Shown here: positions 1-8,461 of the stretch, piece after piece
How positions within the stretch are numbered: position 1 is the stretch's first letter
How the letters are laid out: each line of letters begins with the position of its first letter
Virus record (IMG/VR): IMGVR_UViG_3300020452_000548
Coordinates: 1-64,000 of that record
Source: a virus
Length of the DNA stretch: 64,000 nucleotides
Reading direction: 5' to 3' (one strand)
Position numbers and translations under genes: made by a program
Notes under the pieces: model-generated
The model's input: the letters and a program-made list of their open reading frames with translations, nothing else
The model's database searches: none
Told to the model about the DNA's origin: nothing

Positions 1-339
1 GAGCAACAAGGAGGCGGGCAAACTCCCGTTCAGAAAATGGGGCAGTTTGAGCTATTCAAAAGAGATGTAACCGATCCTGTTCATGGTAGCATCCCAGACG
101 CTTCAGCTATGGTATCTACAAGAGGTTCTGGTATCAAGCCATTACGAGAAGGTGGCGTAGCTCAAACAAGAGGCGGGCAAACAAAAAAGAATCAAAGAGT
201 AATACACAATGAAGGCTCTCCTACATCTTCTAAAGGCAATAAAGATACAGACAAAACATCAGCCGAGAAGATAGCTGATGCTAAACTGAAAAGATTGAAT
301 ATAGACGGGCAAAGAGGTAAGAGTGATGAAAACTCTTGA
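1..339 (+). CDS. C-terminal fragment of a head protein, possibly portal (5' cut by window edge)
   Basis: The reading frame is open from base 1, so only the last 112 residues are visible and the start lies outside the window; the ATG at 37 is probably internal. The visible part is low-complexity, polar and rich in Gly, Lys, Ser and Asp, with two GGGQT/RGGQT-like stretches, and looks like a disordered tail. I recognise no domain. Its place ahead of a run of small head genes and the prohead protease would fit the end of a portal protein (the usual order is terminase, portal, protease, capsid), but that is inference from position only. Sequence upstream of this window would settle it. Confidence 0.6.
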   Translation, partial: EQQGGGQTPVQKMGQFELFKRDVTDPVHGSIPDASAMVSTRGSGIKPLREGGVAQTRGGQTKKNQRVIHNEGSPTSSKGNKDTDKTSAEKIADAKLKRLNIDGQRGKSDENS

Positions 340-349
340 ATAGGATTGT
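336..349 (+). promoter_or_regulatory. TATA-like promoter, TTGAATAGGATTGT
   Basis: The element overlaps the stop codon of the preceding gene. The first T lies exactly 31 nt ahead of the ATG at 367. The same string with one change (TTAAATAGGATTGT, 9912-9925) lies exactly 31 nt ahead of the ATG at 9943. In archaea the TATA box sits about 25 nt upstream of the transcription start, so both genes would have leaderless mRNAs. Confidence 0.5.
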
Positions 350-366
350 ATATGCTAAGAGGGTTG

Positions 367-723
367 ATGGATATGGGCGAAGCACTATTTGACCTCTCAA
401 AAATGGATCCTATGGCTCGCAGATGTGTAGCTTCTGTTGAAGCCATGCAGAAAGCAATTGATTTGAATAATCGTGACGATGTAGCAAAACATCTTGAAGC
501 TGCTACGAATGCTCTCAAAGCTCTTTCAGAAGATTTAGTTCTTCACGATACCCTGCATAAAGCACTTGGTAATCAAATCCCTTCGGATGAGATAAGAAAG
601 GGTGTTACATACACCCCCCAGAACACGGAAGGCAACTTCAATGGTGGAGAAGATGCTATTGCTTATGGTGTTGTAAGACCCGGCAGAAGCGATAAGCTCT
701 ATCGAAAGCATCAAGTGTTCTGA
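367..723 (+). CDS. small alpha-helical head-region protein, unknown function
   Basis: 118 aa from the ATG at 367; in-frame TTG 346 and ATG 352 and 373 are alternatives. I chose 367 because it lies exactly 31 nt downstream of a TATA-like element, as a second gene (9943) does from its copy, and because an AGAGGG sequence is close by. The protein is largely helical (residues about 1-65 rich in Ala, Leu, Glu, Met) with a polar C-terminal third. No family recognised. It is followed after 9 bp by the next gene, whose SD sequence overlaps this stop codon. It is probably a minor head or portal-associated protein, judged only by neighbours. Confidence 0.7.
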   Translation: MDMGEALFDLSKMDPMARRCVASVEAMQKAIDLNNRDDVAKHLEAATNALKALSEDLVLHDTLHKALGNQIPSDEIRKGVTYTPQNTEGNFNGGEDAIAYGVVRPGRSDKLYRKHQVF

Positions 724-732
724 GGTGAAAAG

Positions 733-1275
733 GTGGCGGGATTTACATCAGATAGAGGTTCAATAGCAGACCGAATGAGGTCTTTGTCTATTCGTTCAAC
801 TCTTATTCAGAAAGCAGGGCCAGCAGATCCTAATGCTGCTATGATGGCTTCTGACCCAAATACACCCGCAGGTGCAGGGTTAGCTAATACTCAACCTGTT
901 CAAGACCAATCTCTCGTTCCCCCGGTAGTACCTGCTTCCGCAGCAGGTAAGAAATACTACGATGAGCTATTATCGGCAGCCGGACAGTTAGGAGATATGC
1001 TTGGTTCAAGGAAGGGCTATTTGGCTCAATGGGCAAGTAATGGTATGCCGAGTGAAGGCATATCCCAATTTGATATGGTATTGGGGTTAGTTATGGAAAA
1101 ATACGATGAGATGTTTTCTTTGTTGGCCGCTATGCAGAAAGACCCACAGGTTATGACGATGTTAGAGTATGACGCACCAGTCCAAGCCCCTAACATGACG
1201 GATATAGCAAACCCTAATGTGGCTAACCCGCCCGTAAATGGTTTGAATAGTATGTTTGGAGGTATGGGATTATGA
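733..1275 (+). CDS. hypothetical head-region protein
   Basis: 180 aa with a GTG start preceded by a strong GAGGTGA site 4 nt away; that site overlaps the previous stop codon. Residues about 30-75 are Pro/Ala/Gln-rich and look like a flexible linker; residues 75-145 are predicted helical (KKYYDELLSAAGQLGDML and following); the tail is Asn/Pro-rich and ends in FGGMGL. No catalytic motif seen. The next gene starts inside its stop codon (ATGA at 1272), so translation is probably coupled. Likely a virion or scaffolding accessory protein; function unknown. Confidence 0.75.
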   Translation: MAGFTSDRGSIADRMRSLSIRSTLIQKAGPADPNAAMMASDPNTPAGAGLANTQPVQDQSLVPPVVPASAAGKKYYDELLSAAGQLGDMLGSRKGYLAQWASNGMPSEGISQFDMVLGLVMEKYDEMFSLLAAMQKDPQVMTMLEYDAPVQAPNMTDIANPNVANPPVNGLNSMFGGMGL

Positions 1276-1601
1276 GCGATGAAAGTGGCGAATTAGAAAT
1301 ATTGAAACAAGTCGTAGGAGAGCTTCGTGCATTAAATGAAAGAATTGCTTTTGTTGAGAATGAGAACCTAGAGCTACGCAAAGCAGTTTCTGATCCAGAA
1401 ACAATGATGCAAAAAGCAGGTTGGATGAGAGTTACTACACCTCATGCGGCTGAAACATTTGACCCCCTAAATAGAGCAGGTACAGATGATATGAGAATTG
1501 ATACTCCTTTCGATGGTTCGGGCGACCTATTTACAAAATCAAAAAGTCGCTATGATGAGCTACAGGAATGGATAGATGCGGAAGAGGCGACACGAACATG
1601 A
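1272..1601 (+). CDS. small coiled-coil protein, unknown function
   Basis: 109 aa; the ATG overlaps the upstream TGA (ATGA). Residues about 5-45 form a clear heptad-type coiled coil (ELEILKQVVGELRALNERIA and on), followed by an acidic, polar region. No enzyme motif. The product could be an oligomerising head or scaffold component; this is inferred from the coiled coil and the position before the protease gene. Its last four bases contain the start of the next gene. Confidence 0.75.
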   Translation: MSDESGELEILKQVVGELRALNERIAFVENENLELRKAVSDPETMMQKAGWMRVTTPHAAETFDPLNRAGTDDMRIDTPFDGSGDLFTKSKSRYDELQEWIDAEEATRT

Positions 1602-2389
1602 ATCACGGATTTGCATATCACGACCCAATGGAAGATACTCCCGAAGGCCAGCTTTTGGCAATCGTCAAGCAATTAGAAAATGTAGTCAAGTCAAAGAACG
1701 GCAGTATGGCTTACATGGATAAGAACATGAATTGCATGGGTTGTAAGAGTGATGAAGGAGAAACTTGTGAAGTGTGTTCTCCTAACTCCGATACTAAGAA
1801 ATCTGCAAAAGAGGGATACAAGTCTGACAGGGGCGATGGAAAAATGCCCAATCTTCCTTCTCCTAAAGGAAATAAGAATATGGCGGGCAAATCCAAAAAG
1901 GGCAAGAAACCTTTAGTCGGTGGTCAGAAAGAGCTTGATAAGGACAAGGATGGTGACATTGATGGTGACGACTTTAAGCAAATGAAGAAAGGCGATGCAA
2001 CTACTCAATTCCTAAGAGAGAGAGGTATTATCGTCAAATACGAACAAGAAACATCTGTTAATGATGTTGTTCCTCAACTTATGGAAGTATCAGGAAGCGA
2101 ACAGATACGAGCAACCGTGTATAGTACCAATCAAAGAGTTCCTTACATGGAAGATGGGCCATCAAGAAGCCCGATTAGCGAGGTTGCGAAAATGCCGTCA
2201 GTAGCTCAAACAGGCTACGGTGCAGACGGTTCATCCTTGCACATGAAACTAAACGATGGCGGTGGAGTAGCTGATAACATAGATCAATGGGAAGAAAAAT
2301 TGACTCAGCTCAAGAAATCTTATCCCGGTAAAGTCGGCATCATTGAAGAAATTGCGAGCCTTACCGAACAAGTCTATGCTCGCCTGTGA
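1598..2389 (+). CDS. hypothetical protein with Cys cluster and EF-hand-like loop
   Basis: 263 aa from the ATG at 1598 (ATGA overlap with the upstream stop, GAGGCGA 8 nt upstream); an upstream in-frame ATG at 1568 would overlap the previous gene for longer with no ribosome site. Visible parts: a Cys cluster near residues 45-62 (CMGC ... CEVC) that could bind zinc; a Lys/Gly-rich linker; an Asp-rich DKDKDGDIDGDDF segment near residue 114 that fits a calcium-binding EF-hand or dockerin-type loop; and a helical C-terminus. Metal binding is inferred from spacing. No family assigned. GAGGTGA after the stop serves the next gene. Confidence 0.7.
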   Translation: MNHGFAYHDPMEDTPEGQLLAIVKQLENVVKSKNGSMAYMDKNMNCMGCKSDEGETCEVCSPNSDTKKSAKEGYKSDRGDGKMPNLPSPKGNKNMAGKSKKGKKPLVGGQKELDKDKDGDIDGDDFKQMKKGDATTQFLRERGIIVKYEQETSVNDVVPQLMEVSGSEQIRATVYSTNQRVPYMEDGPSRSPISEVAKMPSVAQTGYGADGSSLHMKLNDGGGVADNIDQWEEKLTQLKKSYPGKVGIIEEIASLTEQVYARL

Positions 2390-2398
2390 GGTGAGTAT

Positions 2399-5300
2399 AT
2401 GTCGGATGAGTTAGTAAGAAGGAGAACAGAAACTTTACTCTCCGCACTTACTGGTGCTGATTATGACATAGACCTATACAAGGAAGAATTGGGTGTTGTT
2501 GATTCACCTCAAGATGCAGCTACTCTTGCAGTAGCTTCAGACCCGCCACCATATTCAATGAGAGATTTGGATAACCCGATGGATCCTTCAACGATGGTTA
2601 TCCCGCAAGACATGAATGCCTACCTTAGCGGTCATACAAAGATTTCAACGAGTTATGCAGGTGATTGGCCTGAAGCTGATATAGACAATAGATTTGGAAA
2701 ACATCATCCATTTCATCCCGAATCAAATAGCTGTCCTCTATTGCATGGTGCAGTTCATGGTAGCCCCATGTATGCCGAACACATTCTTGGATTCATTAAC
2801 CAGTTAGGCGATAATCGAGAAGCAGAAAGGAGAATCAGAAATGATGTTAGGCCAATCTTTGACATTATGGGCGATCCTACTGAATCTATGTTAGACCTTT
2901 ACAACATAGATAGAAGTCGTTTTGGCGAGCTTTCTGATGAAGGATACATTGAGAATAAGAAAACCGAGCTTACAAATGACTTTGGTTTGCTATCCTACTT
3001 GTTTGGCTTAGAGTATCAAACATCTCAACAGCGTGACTCATTCATGGATTTGATGAGTAGGTTAGGAGAAACAGAAGATGGTTCTCCCGAAGCTAAAACG
3101 ATATACAACAAGTTAGCTGAAAAGACAGGCGTATCATGGGGCAGGGCATTACGCAATTGGAGAGATAGATTCACGCCTTTGGCTTCATGGTGGATGCGAC
3201 CTGCTGATAAATCTGGGCCTGTTGAAGCAGGGGCTGATGCCTCAGCTCCAGATAGGCATCACAATTCACCTTGGAATCTAAGCGAAGAAGGGATAGTACC
3301 TAATCATAATCACCATTGGTGGCAACCATTCCTATATTGGGGTGGTGTAGGTCGAGATATTGGCTCTTTGAAAACAATGTTTTCTGAAAGCTACTCAAAG
3401 ATATTCAACGGTTCTTGGCTTGGAGATATGCTATTTGACGGAATACCCTTGATGGGTAGGCATTCGATTGCAGGTTCTCACTTCCCAATGGCTGCTAATA
3501 CTGAAGCAGGTCAAGGCGAGTTAGCTGGTGTTGTATCATCTGACTCAATGTCCGATTTAGATTTTGAAAGAAAGCGAGCTAATTGGAGTGGTGCTGCATC
3601 ATTCCATCACCATCTGCATCCTTCTGAGATACAATCTCAAGGCTCAATGATGGAGATACCGCATAGTGCCTACATGATTGCACCATTTGGTAGAGCTATG
3701 ATGAATGTTGGAGAGCATGGTGCGCCTCTTGCACAGTTTATTGGTATGAGTCATCCAAACTCTAACCCTGATTATCACAAGCTTCACAATTCTTTCTTTG
3801 CAGAAGCTGATAAGGCTTTGACTAGAGAAGCTATGCGACTTGCGGGTATAGTAAATCAGCAATTAGGTTCGGAAGTATTGATTGGAAGTCTAAGTGAAGA
3901 TGCTTGGAGTGATGTTGAAGCTAATACCGTAGCAAGAGGCAACATACAGCAATTGATGGTCGCTGCGAATTATTCACTAATGAAGTATGGAGATGCAGGT
4001 GGTCATTCAGTAATGCCCTTAGCAGACCTTAGTTCTGGGCAACTATCATCACAAGATGGAACATTAGGCCCTGTTGCCCCTACATCAATGGGGGTTGTTC
4101 CACCAATATTCAATACAGGCAATACCGATGCTTGGGGTCATAGAATGCCCGCTACATTGATTTGGTCTGACGATCCGACTACCGGGATAACTTTCTCATT
4201 AGCTGAACAGCCATTTACAATTATGCAAAGAACGGCTCATGAGGGTCATGTTCGTATGATAGACCCTGCATATAGCAAGAAACCTATTCAAACTAAAGAT
4301 GAGGACATTAGATTACTAACATCAAATCACATGGGTTATCCTTCTCTCGTTACTGATTTGCATAAATCGGATGATGATTATGAGCCAACGGGCGTGTTTG
4401 GTAAGAAGCTCATTACACCAGCTCATGTGGTGAAAGATATAGATGATTTGACTACATTGAAAGGATTTAGCGGTGATTGGATTGTTCAACACAAACCATC
4501 AGGTGAGCGTATGCTTATTGAGAAAAGGGGTAAAAGCATAGAACCCCGTGTTCCAAATACCGTATCTAAGGATTTGAAAGATATGAAAGGTGATTTTACC
4601 CTTGATGCGTATTTGGATGATGAAACATTGAATGTTGTTGATTTGTTGGTGCATAAAGGAACGGACTTATCCTTTGAACCATTAGAAGATAGAATCAATG
4701 TTTTGAGAACATTATACCATTCAACAGATAATATCCACTTCCCCGCACCTTCTAATTGTGTTAATTCAGATGATGAAGGACTGGTAAAGGCAATCGCTTC
4801 TTTTGATAGGGGCGAGTTCTTAATCCGAGATGCTACATCTACATTCATCAAAGAGAAGGAATTGCACCCCAAGTGGGTATTATTCGCCAACGATGATATT
4901 TCTAAATCAAAAATATACCCTCCTTTACCAGAAGTAATGGTCAAAGGAAATACCGTAATCTTGGAATATCCTGAAATCCTATCTCCAGTCAAAGTAATGT
5001 TGGCTAAAGATGACGATGGAATATACATTGATACTTACGAAGGGCAACCTCATTTGGTAAAACAAGCTCAATCTCAAGAAGTCCTTTGGACACCACCTGT
5101 TGCATTCTTGCTGAAAGAAGGCGGAGCTGGTGGTGGTGATGGCGGGGGTGGCGGTACAGGAATGGTATCTTCAACCACCGAAGGAACATACCAACCCGTT
5201 CATTCAGTAGCTACAAAGCGAAAAAAGCGTAAGCTTGTTGAAAAAGCACCTGCAATAATTGATGATGAAGAGGAAGATAGTGTTCATCACATGATGGGTC

Positions 5301-5812
5301 ATGTTAGAGAGGCAATAGATGATGCTGAAGAATCTCTTAGCTCAGAAGAGTTAGAAGAGAAGGTTGAGGGTTTGAAACATGATCACTTGCTAAGATTTGG
5401 TGGCGAATACGGCATTGAGCAAACGGAAGATAACAAATGGACTTTGAATGAAGCTATTGATGACGACATAGCCGATACTACTGTTGTTGAAAAGTTTGCA
5501 TTTCCTCGAATGAATAGAGCTTCATCCGATGGTGGAGCTTGGTCGGGTATGCAAGCAGACATTACAGCACCTATGGGTGCAACAGAAATAACTGACGAAA
5601 ACAATACCACATTTGCTGACCCTAAAAATGAAGATAGGGAAGCTGATGAGATAGATATTCCTAACCTTAAATTAGACCCTTCTTCTGAGGTTGAACAACC
5701 ACAAATTGAGTTTGAAGGCGAGAAAGTGATTATGAGAATACCAATCAAAGAAAAAAATGAAAAAAATGCAGATTTAGAGGCACAGCCTACGATTCGCACG
5801 GATTCGGTGTAA
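2399..5812 (+). CDS. 1137-aa head-region protein with DNA-ligase-like nucleotidyltransferase domain
   Basis: Start ATG with GAGGTGA 4 nt upstream. Residues 1 to about 640 show no family I know (His-rich patches, TWEEN-like acidic stretches absent). Residues about 680-860 align by eye with ATP-dependent DNA ligases: motif I as K699-PSGER (ligases have KxDGxR), motif III as LDAY 735-738 (usual LDGE), motif IIIa around LNVVDLLVHKGTDLSFEPLE followed by DRINVL, motif IV as EGLVK 793-797, and a motif V-like FIKEK 816-820. The nucleotide-accepting Lys is kept while the Asp of motif I and Glu of motif III are changed. A Gly-rich hinge (about 905-922) and an acidic tail follow. The gene sits directly ahead of the protease, so the product may be packaged or bound to the portal or DNA. 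Homology to ligases is fairly likely; activity is uncertain. Confidence 0.75.
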   Translation: MSDELVRRRTETLLSALTGADYDIDLYKEELGVVDSPQDAATLAVASDPPPYSMRDLDNPMDPSTMVIPQDMNAYLSGHTKISTSYAGDWPEADIDNRFGKHHPFHPESNSCPLLHGAVHGSPMYAEHILGFINQLGDNREAERRIRNDVRPIFDIMGDPTESMLDLYNIDRSRFGELSDEGYIENKKTELTNDFGLLSYLFGLEYQTSQQRDSFMDLMSRLGETEDGSPEAKTIYNKLAEKTGVSWGRALRNWRDRFTPLASWWMRPADKSGPVEAGADASAPDRHHNSPWNLSEEGIVPNHNHHWWQPFLYWGGVGRDIGSLKTMFSESYSKIFNGSWLGDMLFDGIPLMGRHSIAGSHFPMAANTEAGQGELAGVVSSDSMSDLDFERKRANWSGAASFHHHLHPSEIQSQGSMMEIPHSAYMIAPFGRAMMNVGEHGAPLAQFIGMSHPNSNPDYHKLHNSFFAEADKALTREAMRLAGIVNQQLGSEVLIGSLSEDAWSDVEANTVARGNIQQLMVAANYSLMKYGDAGGHSVMPLADLSSGQLSSQDGTLGPVAPTSMGVVPPIFNTGNTDAWGHRMPATLIWSDDPTTGITFSLAEQPFTIMQRTAHEGHVRMIDPAYSKKPIQTKDEDIRLLTSNHMGYPSLVTDLHKSDDDYEPTGVFGKKLITPAHVVKDIDDLTTLKGFSGDWIVQHKPSGERMLIEKRGKSIEPRVPNTVSKDLKDMKGDFTLDAYLDDETLNVVDLLVHKGTDLSFEPLEDRINVLRTLYHSTDNIHFPAPSNCVNSDDEGLVKAIASFDRGEFLIRDATSTFIKEKELHPKWVLFANDDISKSKIYPPLPEVMVKGNTVILEYPEILSPVKVMLAKDDDGIYIDTYEGQPHLVKQAQSQEVLWTPPVAFLLKEGGAGGGDGGGGGTGMVSSTTEGTYQPVHSVATKRKKRKLVEKAPAIIDDEEEDSVHHMMGHVREAIDDAEESLSSEELEEKVEGLKHDHLLRFGGEYGIEQTEDNKWTLNEAIDDDIADTTVVEKFAFPRMNRASSDGGAWSGMQADITAPMGATEITDENNTTFADPKNEDREADEIDIPNLKLDPSSEVEQPQIEFEGEKVIMRIPIKEKNEKNADLEAQPTIRTDSV

Positions 5813-5819
5813 AATATCC

Positions 5820-5833
5820 TGTCAGTATTGACA
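5820..5833. repeat. inverted repeat TGTCAGTATTGACA
   Basis: Five-base arms (TGTCA/TGACA) around four bases, just after the stop of the 1137-aa gene. A near-identical copy (TGTCAGCATTGACA) is at 45455-45468, and a shorter form (TGTCAATGACA) is at 5869-5879. Could be a protein binding site; could be chance. Confidence 0.35.
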
Positions 5834-5841
5834 ACCTACTA

Positions 5842-5849
5842 TTCATATA
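5842..5849 (+). promoter_or_regulatory. TATA-like box TTCATATA before prohead protease
   Basis: AT-rich element in the 61-nt gap between the 1137-aa gene and the protease. It begins 32 nt ahead of the ATG at 5874, the same spacing as at three other TATA-like elements in the window, consistent with leaderless transcription of the capsid operon. Confidence 0.4.
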
Positions 5850-5873
5850 CCATTGAATAACGATAGTCTGTCA

Positions 5874-7214
5874 ATGACAACCGCAGAAGCTGTGTTACAA
5901 CCCTCCCTTAAGTGGAGTGCAGTAGGTTCAGATTTCATTCTGAAATCACAGGTTGGTGGCGATCTATACATCGCTGGATATGCAAGTGTAGATATGGTAG
6001 ATAAGCAGGGTGACAGGATTCCCGGTGAGGCTTTGAAAAAGGCATTTGAGAAGTTCATGGATAACAAAGCGTTTAGAAATGTCCAGCTTGCTCATAGCGG
6101 AATACAGGTTGGAGAGGTTGTAGCCGACCACCAAGATTCACAAGGTCGTGTGTGGAAATCCGAAGTGGATGATCACGGCCTCTTTGTCGTTTGTAAGATA
6201 CGAAGCGACATACAGAAGGCAAGAGAGGTGCAGAACCAAATTAGGGATGGCGACCTACGAGCCTTTTCAATAGGAGGGCAAGCATTGTTCCGTGTATCAA
6301 AACATACACCAGAACATGGAAGCCACCGTGAGATTACCGAGCTAGAATTGCATGAGGTTACTCTATGCAAGAAAGGGATAAATCCTGAAGCTCGATATAC
6401 AATCCTAAAGATGGATGAATCTGAAATAGTAAAAGGAAGTGAAAAAGTGACAGAAAGTGAAGCATTGACTGAAATAAGAGATGGACTAGCCCGTGTGCTA
6501 AAACACATGGATGATGGATCATCGGTAGCAAAGACAGAAACTGAGAACAATGATGCAGTAGCATACATTGATACTCTTGAGAAGTTTGCCCATGAGCAAG
6601 GAATTGACCTCGATAAGCTACGAGGACATTTCGGACTTGAAAAGGCATACTTAGCAGGTGTAGATGGTAACAGCGGCCACACCCATAGGGGTCAGGGCGA
6701 TGAAATTGGTAGCGGAGAAGATGCTTCCGAGCCTTCATATCCATCTCTTGCAGCACCGGGCGGTAACAAATATGTTATCAAGCAACCCGGAGTATCCAAC
6801 ATGGCTTACAACAAACCATCTGGAAACAGAAATGTAATCAAATCCCGCAGAAGCAAGCCATCTGGTGAAATTACACCAGCAGGTCTTGAGAAGGGATACA
6901 GGGCATACGCCAGTCTAAGAGATGAAGAAGCTCTCAAAGACTTGGTAAAGTCTGACTGGGAGTCCCGCTACGATGCTGAAACAGCAAGAGCTTTGGCGGT
7001 TCAGAAATCAAAAGATTACTCAGGGCAAATTGACGCTCTAAAGAGTGAAATCGCAAATCTAAGAACAACTAACAGCGAGATTCAGAAATCTGCTGTTGTT
7101 CAACCAACAGATATTCGAGTCCCCACGCATGAAGAATATGCAGCTATGGGTACAGACCTTGATGGCTGGAGAGCCGTTGAGGACTTAGCACGGAGGGCTG
7201 TAAGGGGCAACTGA
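5874..7214 (+). CDS. HK97-type prohead maturation protease (S78) fused to scaffold domain
   Basis: 446 aa from ATG 5874; a TTG at 5853 is in frame but lies in promoter-like sequence without SD. The protease domain spans about residues 10-170: AGYASVDMVDKQGDRI, the catalytic His in NVQLAHSG (His 74), and the catalytic Ser in RAFSIGG (Ser 132), followed by LELHEVTLCKKGINPEA, all typical of the S78 family. The rest (about 180-446) is a long, charged region with a coiled coil (about 370-410) that fits the scaffolding delta-domain known from fused protease-scaffolds. It would process the head shell from inside and then digest itself. The major capsid gene follows after 41 nt. Confidence 0.9.
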   Translation: MTTAEAVLQPSLKWSAVGSDFILKSQVGGDLYIAGYASVDMVDKQGDRIPGEALKKAFEKFMDNKAFRNVQLAHSGIQVGEVVADHQDSQGRVWKSEVDDHGLFVVCKIRSDIQKAREVQNQIRDGDLRAFSIGGQALFRVSKHTPEHGSHREITELELHEVTLCKKGINPEARYTILKMDESEIVKGSEKVTESEALTEIRDGLARVLKHMDDGSSVAKTETENNDAVAYIDTLEKFAHEQGIDLDKLRGHFGLEKAYLAGVDGNSGHTHRGQGDEIGSGEDASEPSYPSLAAPGGNKYVIKQPGVSNMAYNKPSGNRNVIKSRRSKPSGEITPAGLEKGYRAYASLRDEEALKDLVKSDWESRYDAETARALAVQKSKDYSGQIDALKSEIANLRTTNSEIQKSAVVQPTDIRVPTHEEYAAMGTDLDGWRAVEDLARRAVRGN

Positions 7215-7255
7215 TTGTTCCTTAGAATACGGAGATAAAAATTGAGGTGAAAAAA

Positions 7256-8425
7256 ATGAGTGGATCAAGAGGATACATTAGAACAATTGAAGATATGGAA
7301 CGCCTGTACTACGGTGCAGGTGCTGGTGATAATGCGTGGGCATATAGTGGAACAGACCTTCTCAAGGCTGATTCTCCGCTAATGAGTACCACAGCAGGTA
7401 CTTACCAAGCAATTTTTGGCCGAAAGGTATGGTCGCAACTCAACCAAGAGTTCAACGCCTTTTCAATTCTGCCAAAGAAGCCATGGGAGAAGTCTGGATG
7501 GAGAGTCGTCACAGCCAAGCCTAACGCAGGTGCAGTAGGTGGCGGGCTTCCTGAGAACGGAACACTACCAGATACAATCAAGCCTACCTTTGCTCATGTA
7601 AGCGACAAACCACGCACAGTAGCTCACACATTCGATCTGAGCGAAACTGCTATGTTCCTTGCAGACAAAGATGACGGTCTTGGAGATGCAAGAGCTGTTA
7701 TGAAGATGGAGATGGCTAAGCATCACGCTGAGGTCATCAATAAGATGCTTCTAAGCGATGTAAGCAATCGTTCTACTACTTTGAATGACTTCGAGTCATT
7801 GGATCGCTGTCTTTCAGCAACCAACATTGAAACTACAAGCTTCAGCGATGTAGCTGCGGGCGACCACAAGCAATACAACATTGATAGGGCAGACGATGGT
7901 TCTTCCCAGTCTTGGTATGATTCCAATGTGGATGCGGGTACTACATCAGCTCAAAGGCCACTAACTTTGAACATCCTTGACGGAATGTTCCGAAGTGTGT
8001 GGGAGCGTGGTGGTCAGCCAAAGGTTATCCTAACTGGCTACGATACTCTTGAGAAGATTCAACAACTTCTCCAGCCTCAGCAAAGATTTACTGAGATGAA
8101 GAGAGTAGTTCCCGGTGTGAATGGTGTAAAGGGTGTTCCCGGTATGGAAGCCGGATTCATCGTAGCTACCTACAACGGTGTTCCTCTAATTCCTTCTAAA
8201 GATGTAGTCGAAGATGGTGGCGGTCTAAGTCGCCTTTACTACATGGATACTGATTATCTATACTTCTGCACAGCAAAACCAACTCTCTATCATGAGAGTG
8301 GTATCGAAACTGGCGATCCATTCGGAATCAACAGGCTCGGTCAAATGGGAATGTTCCACACAATGGGCGACCTATGGCAACTGTTTTACGGGGCGCATGG
8401 AAAAGTGAGGGACTTGAGCGCATAA
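7256..8425 (+). CDS. major capsid protein, HK97 fold
   Basis: 389 aa from ATG 7256 with a strong GAGGTGA 6 nt upstream; the in-frame GTG at 7247 is part of that site. The gene follows the S78 protease directly, as in HK97-like viruses, and the length is usual. The N-terminal helix region (IRTIEDMERLYY), the extended middle with QAIFGRKVWSQL, FNAFSILPKKPWEKSGWR, the central GMFRSVWERGGQPKVILTGY segment and the C-terminal YYMDTDYLYF section match the pattern of HK97-fold capsid proteins of archaeal tailed viruses. Assignment rests on this pattern and on synteny. The leader ATACGGAGATAAA ahead of the SD recurs before the next gene. Confidence 0.85.
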   Translation: MSGSRGYIRTIEDMERLYYGAGAGDNAWAYSGTDLLKADSPLMSTTAGTYQAIFGRKVWSQLNQEFNAFSILPKKPWEKSGWRVVTAKPNAGAVGGGLPENGTLPDTIKPTFAHVSDKPRTVAHTFDLSETAMFLADKDDGLGDARAVMKMEMAKHHAEVINKMLLSDVSNRSTTLNDFESLDRCLSATNIETTSFSDVAAGDHKQYNIDRADDGSSQSWYDSNVDAGTTSAQRPLTLNILDGMFRSVWERGGQPKVILTGYDTLEKIQQLLQPQQRFTEMKRVVPGVNGVKGVPGMEAGFIVATYNGVPLIPSKDVVEDGGGLSRLYYMDTDYLYFCTAKPTLYHESGIETGDPFGINRLGQMGMFHTMGDLWQLFYGAHGKVRDLSA

Positions 8426-8461
8426 GTGCTGAGGATATGGAGATAAAGAGGTGACAAGAAA

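Noticed and set aside
4486-5028. Open 180-codon frame on the - strand inside the ligase-like gene
   Set aside because: It lies wholly opposite a well-supported gene, has no SD or promoter, and its composition is that of a reverse-strand shadow.
5853-5873. TTG at 5853 as start of the prohead protease
   Set aside because: It has no SD and lies in promoter-like AT-rich sequence; ATG 5874 has the spacing to a TATA-like box seen elsewhere.
6173-6682. Open 169-codon frame on the - strand inside the protease gene
   Set aside because: Opposite a gene with clear catalytic motifs; no independent start signals.
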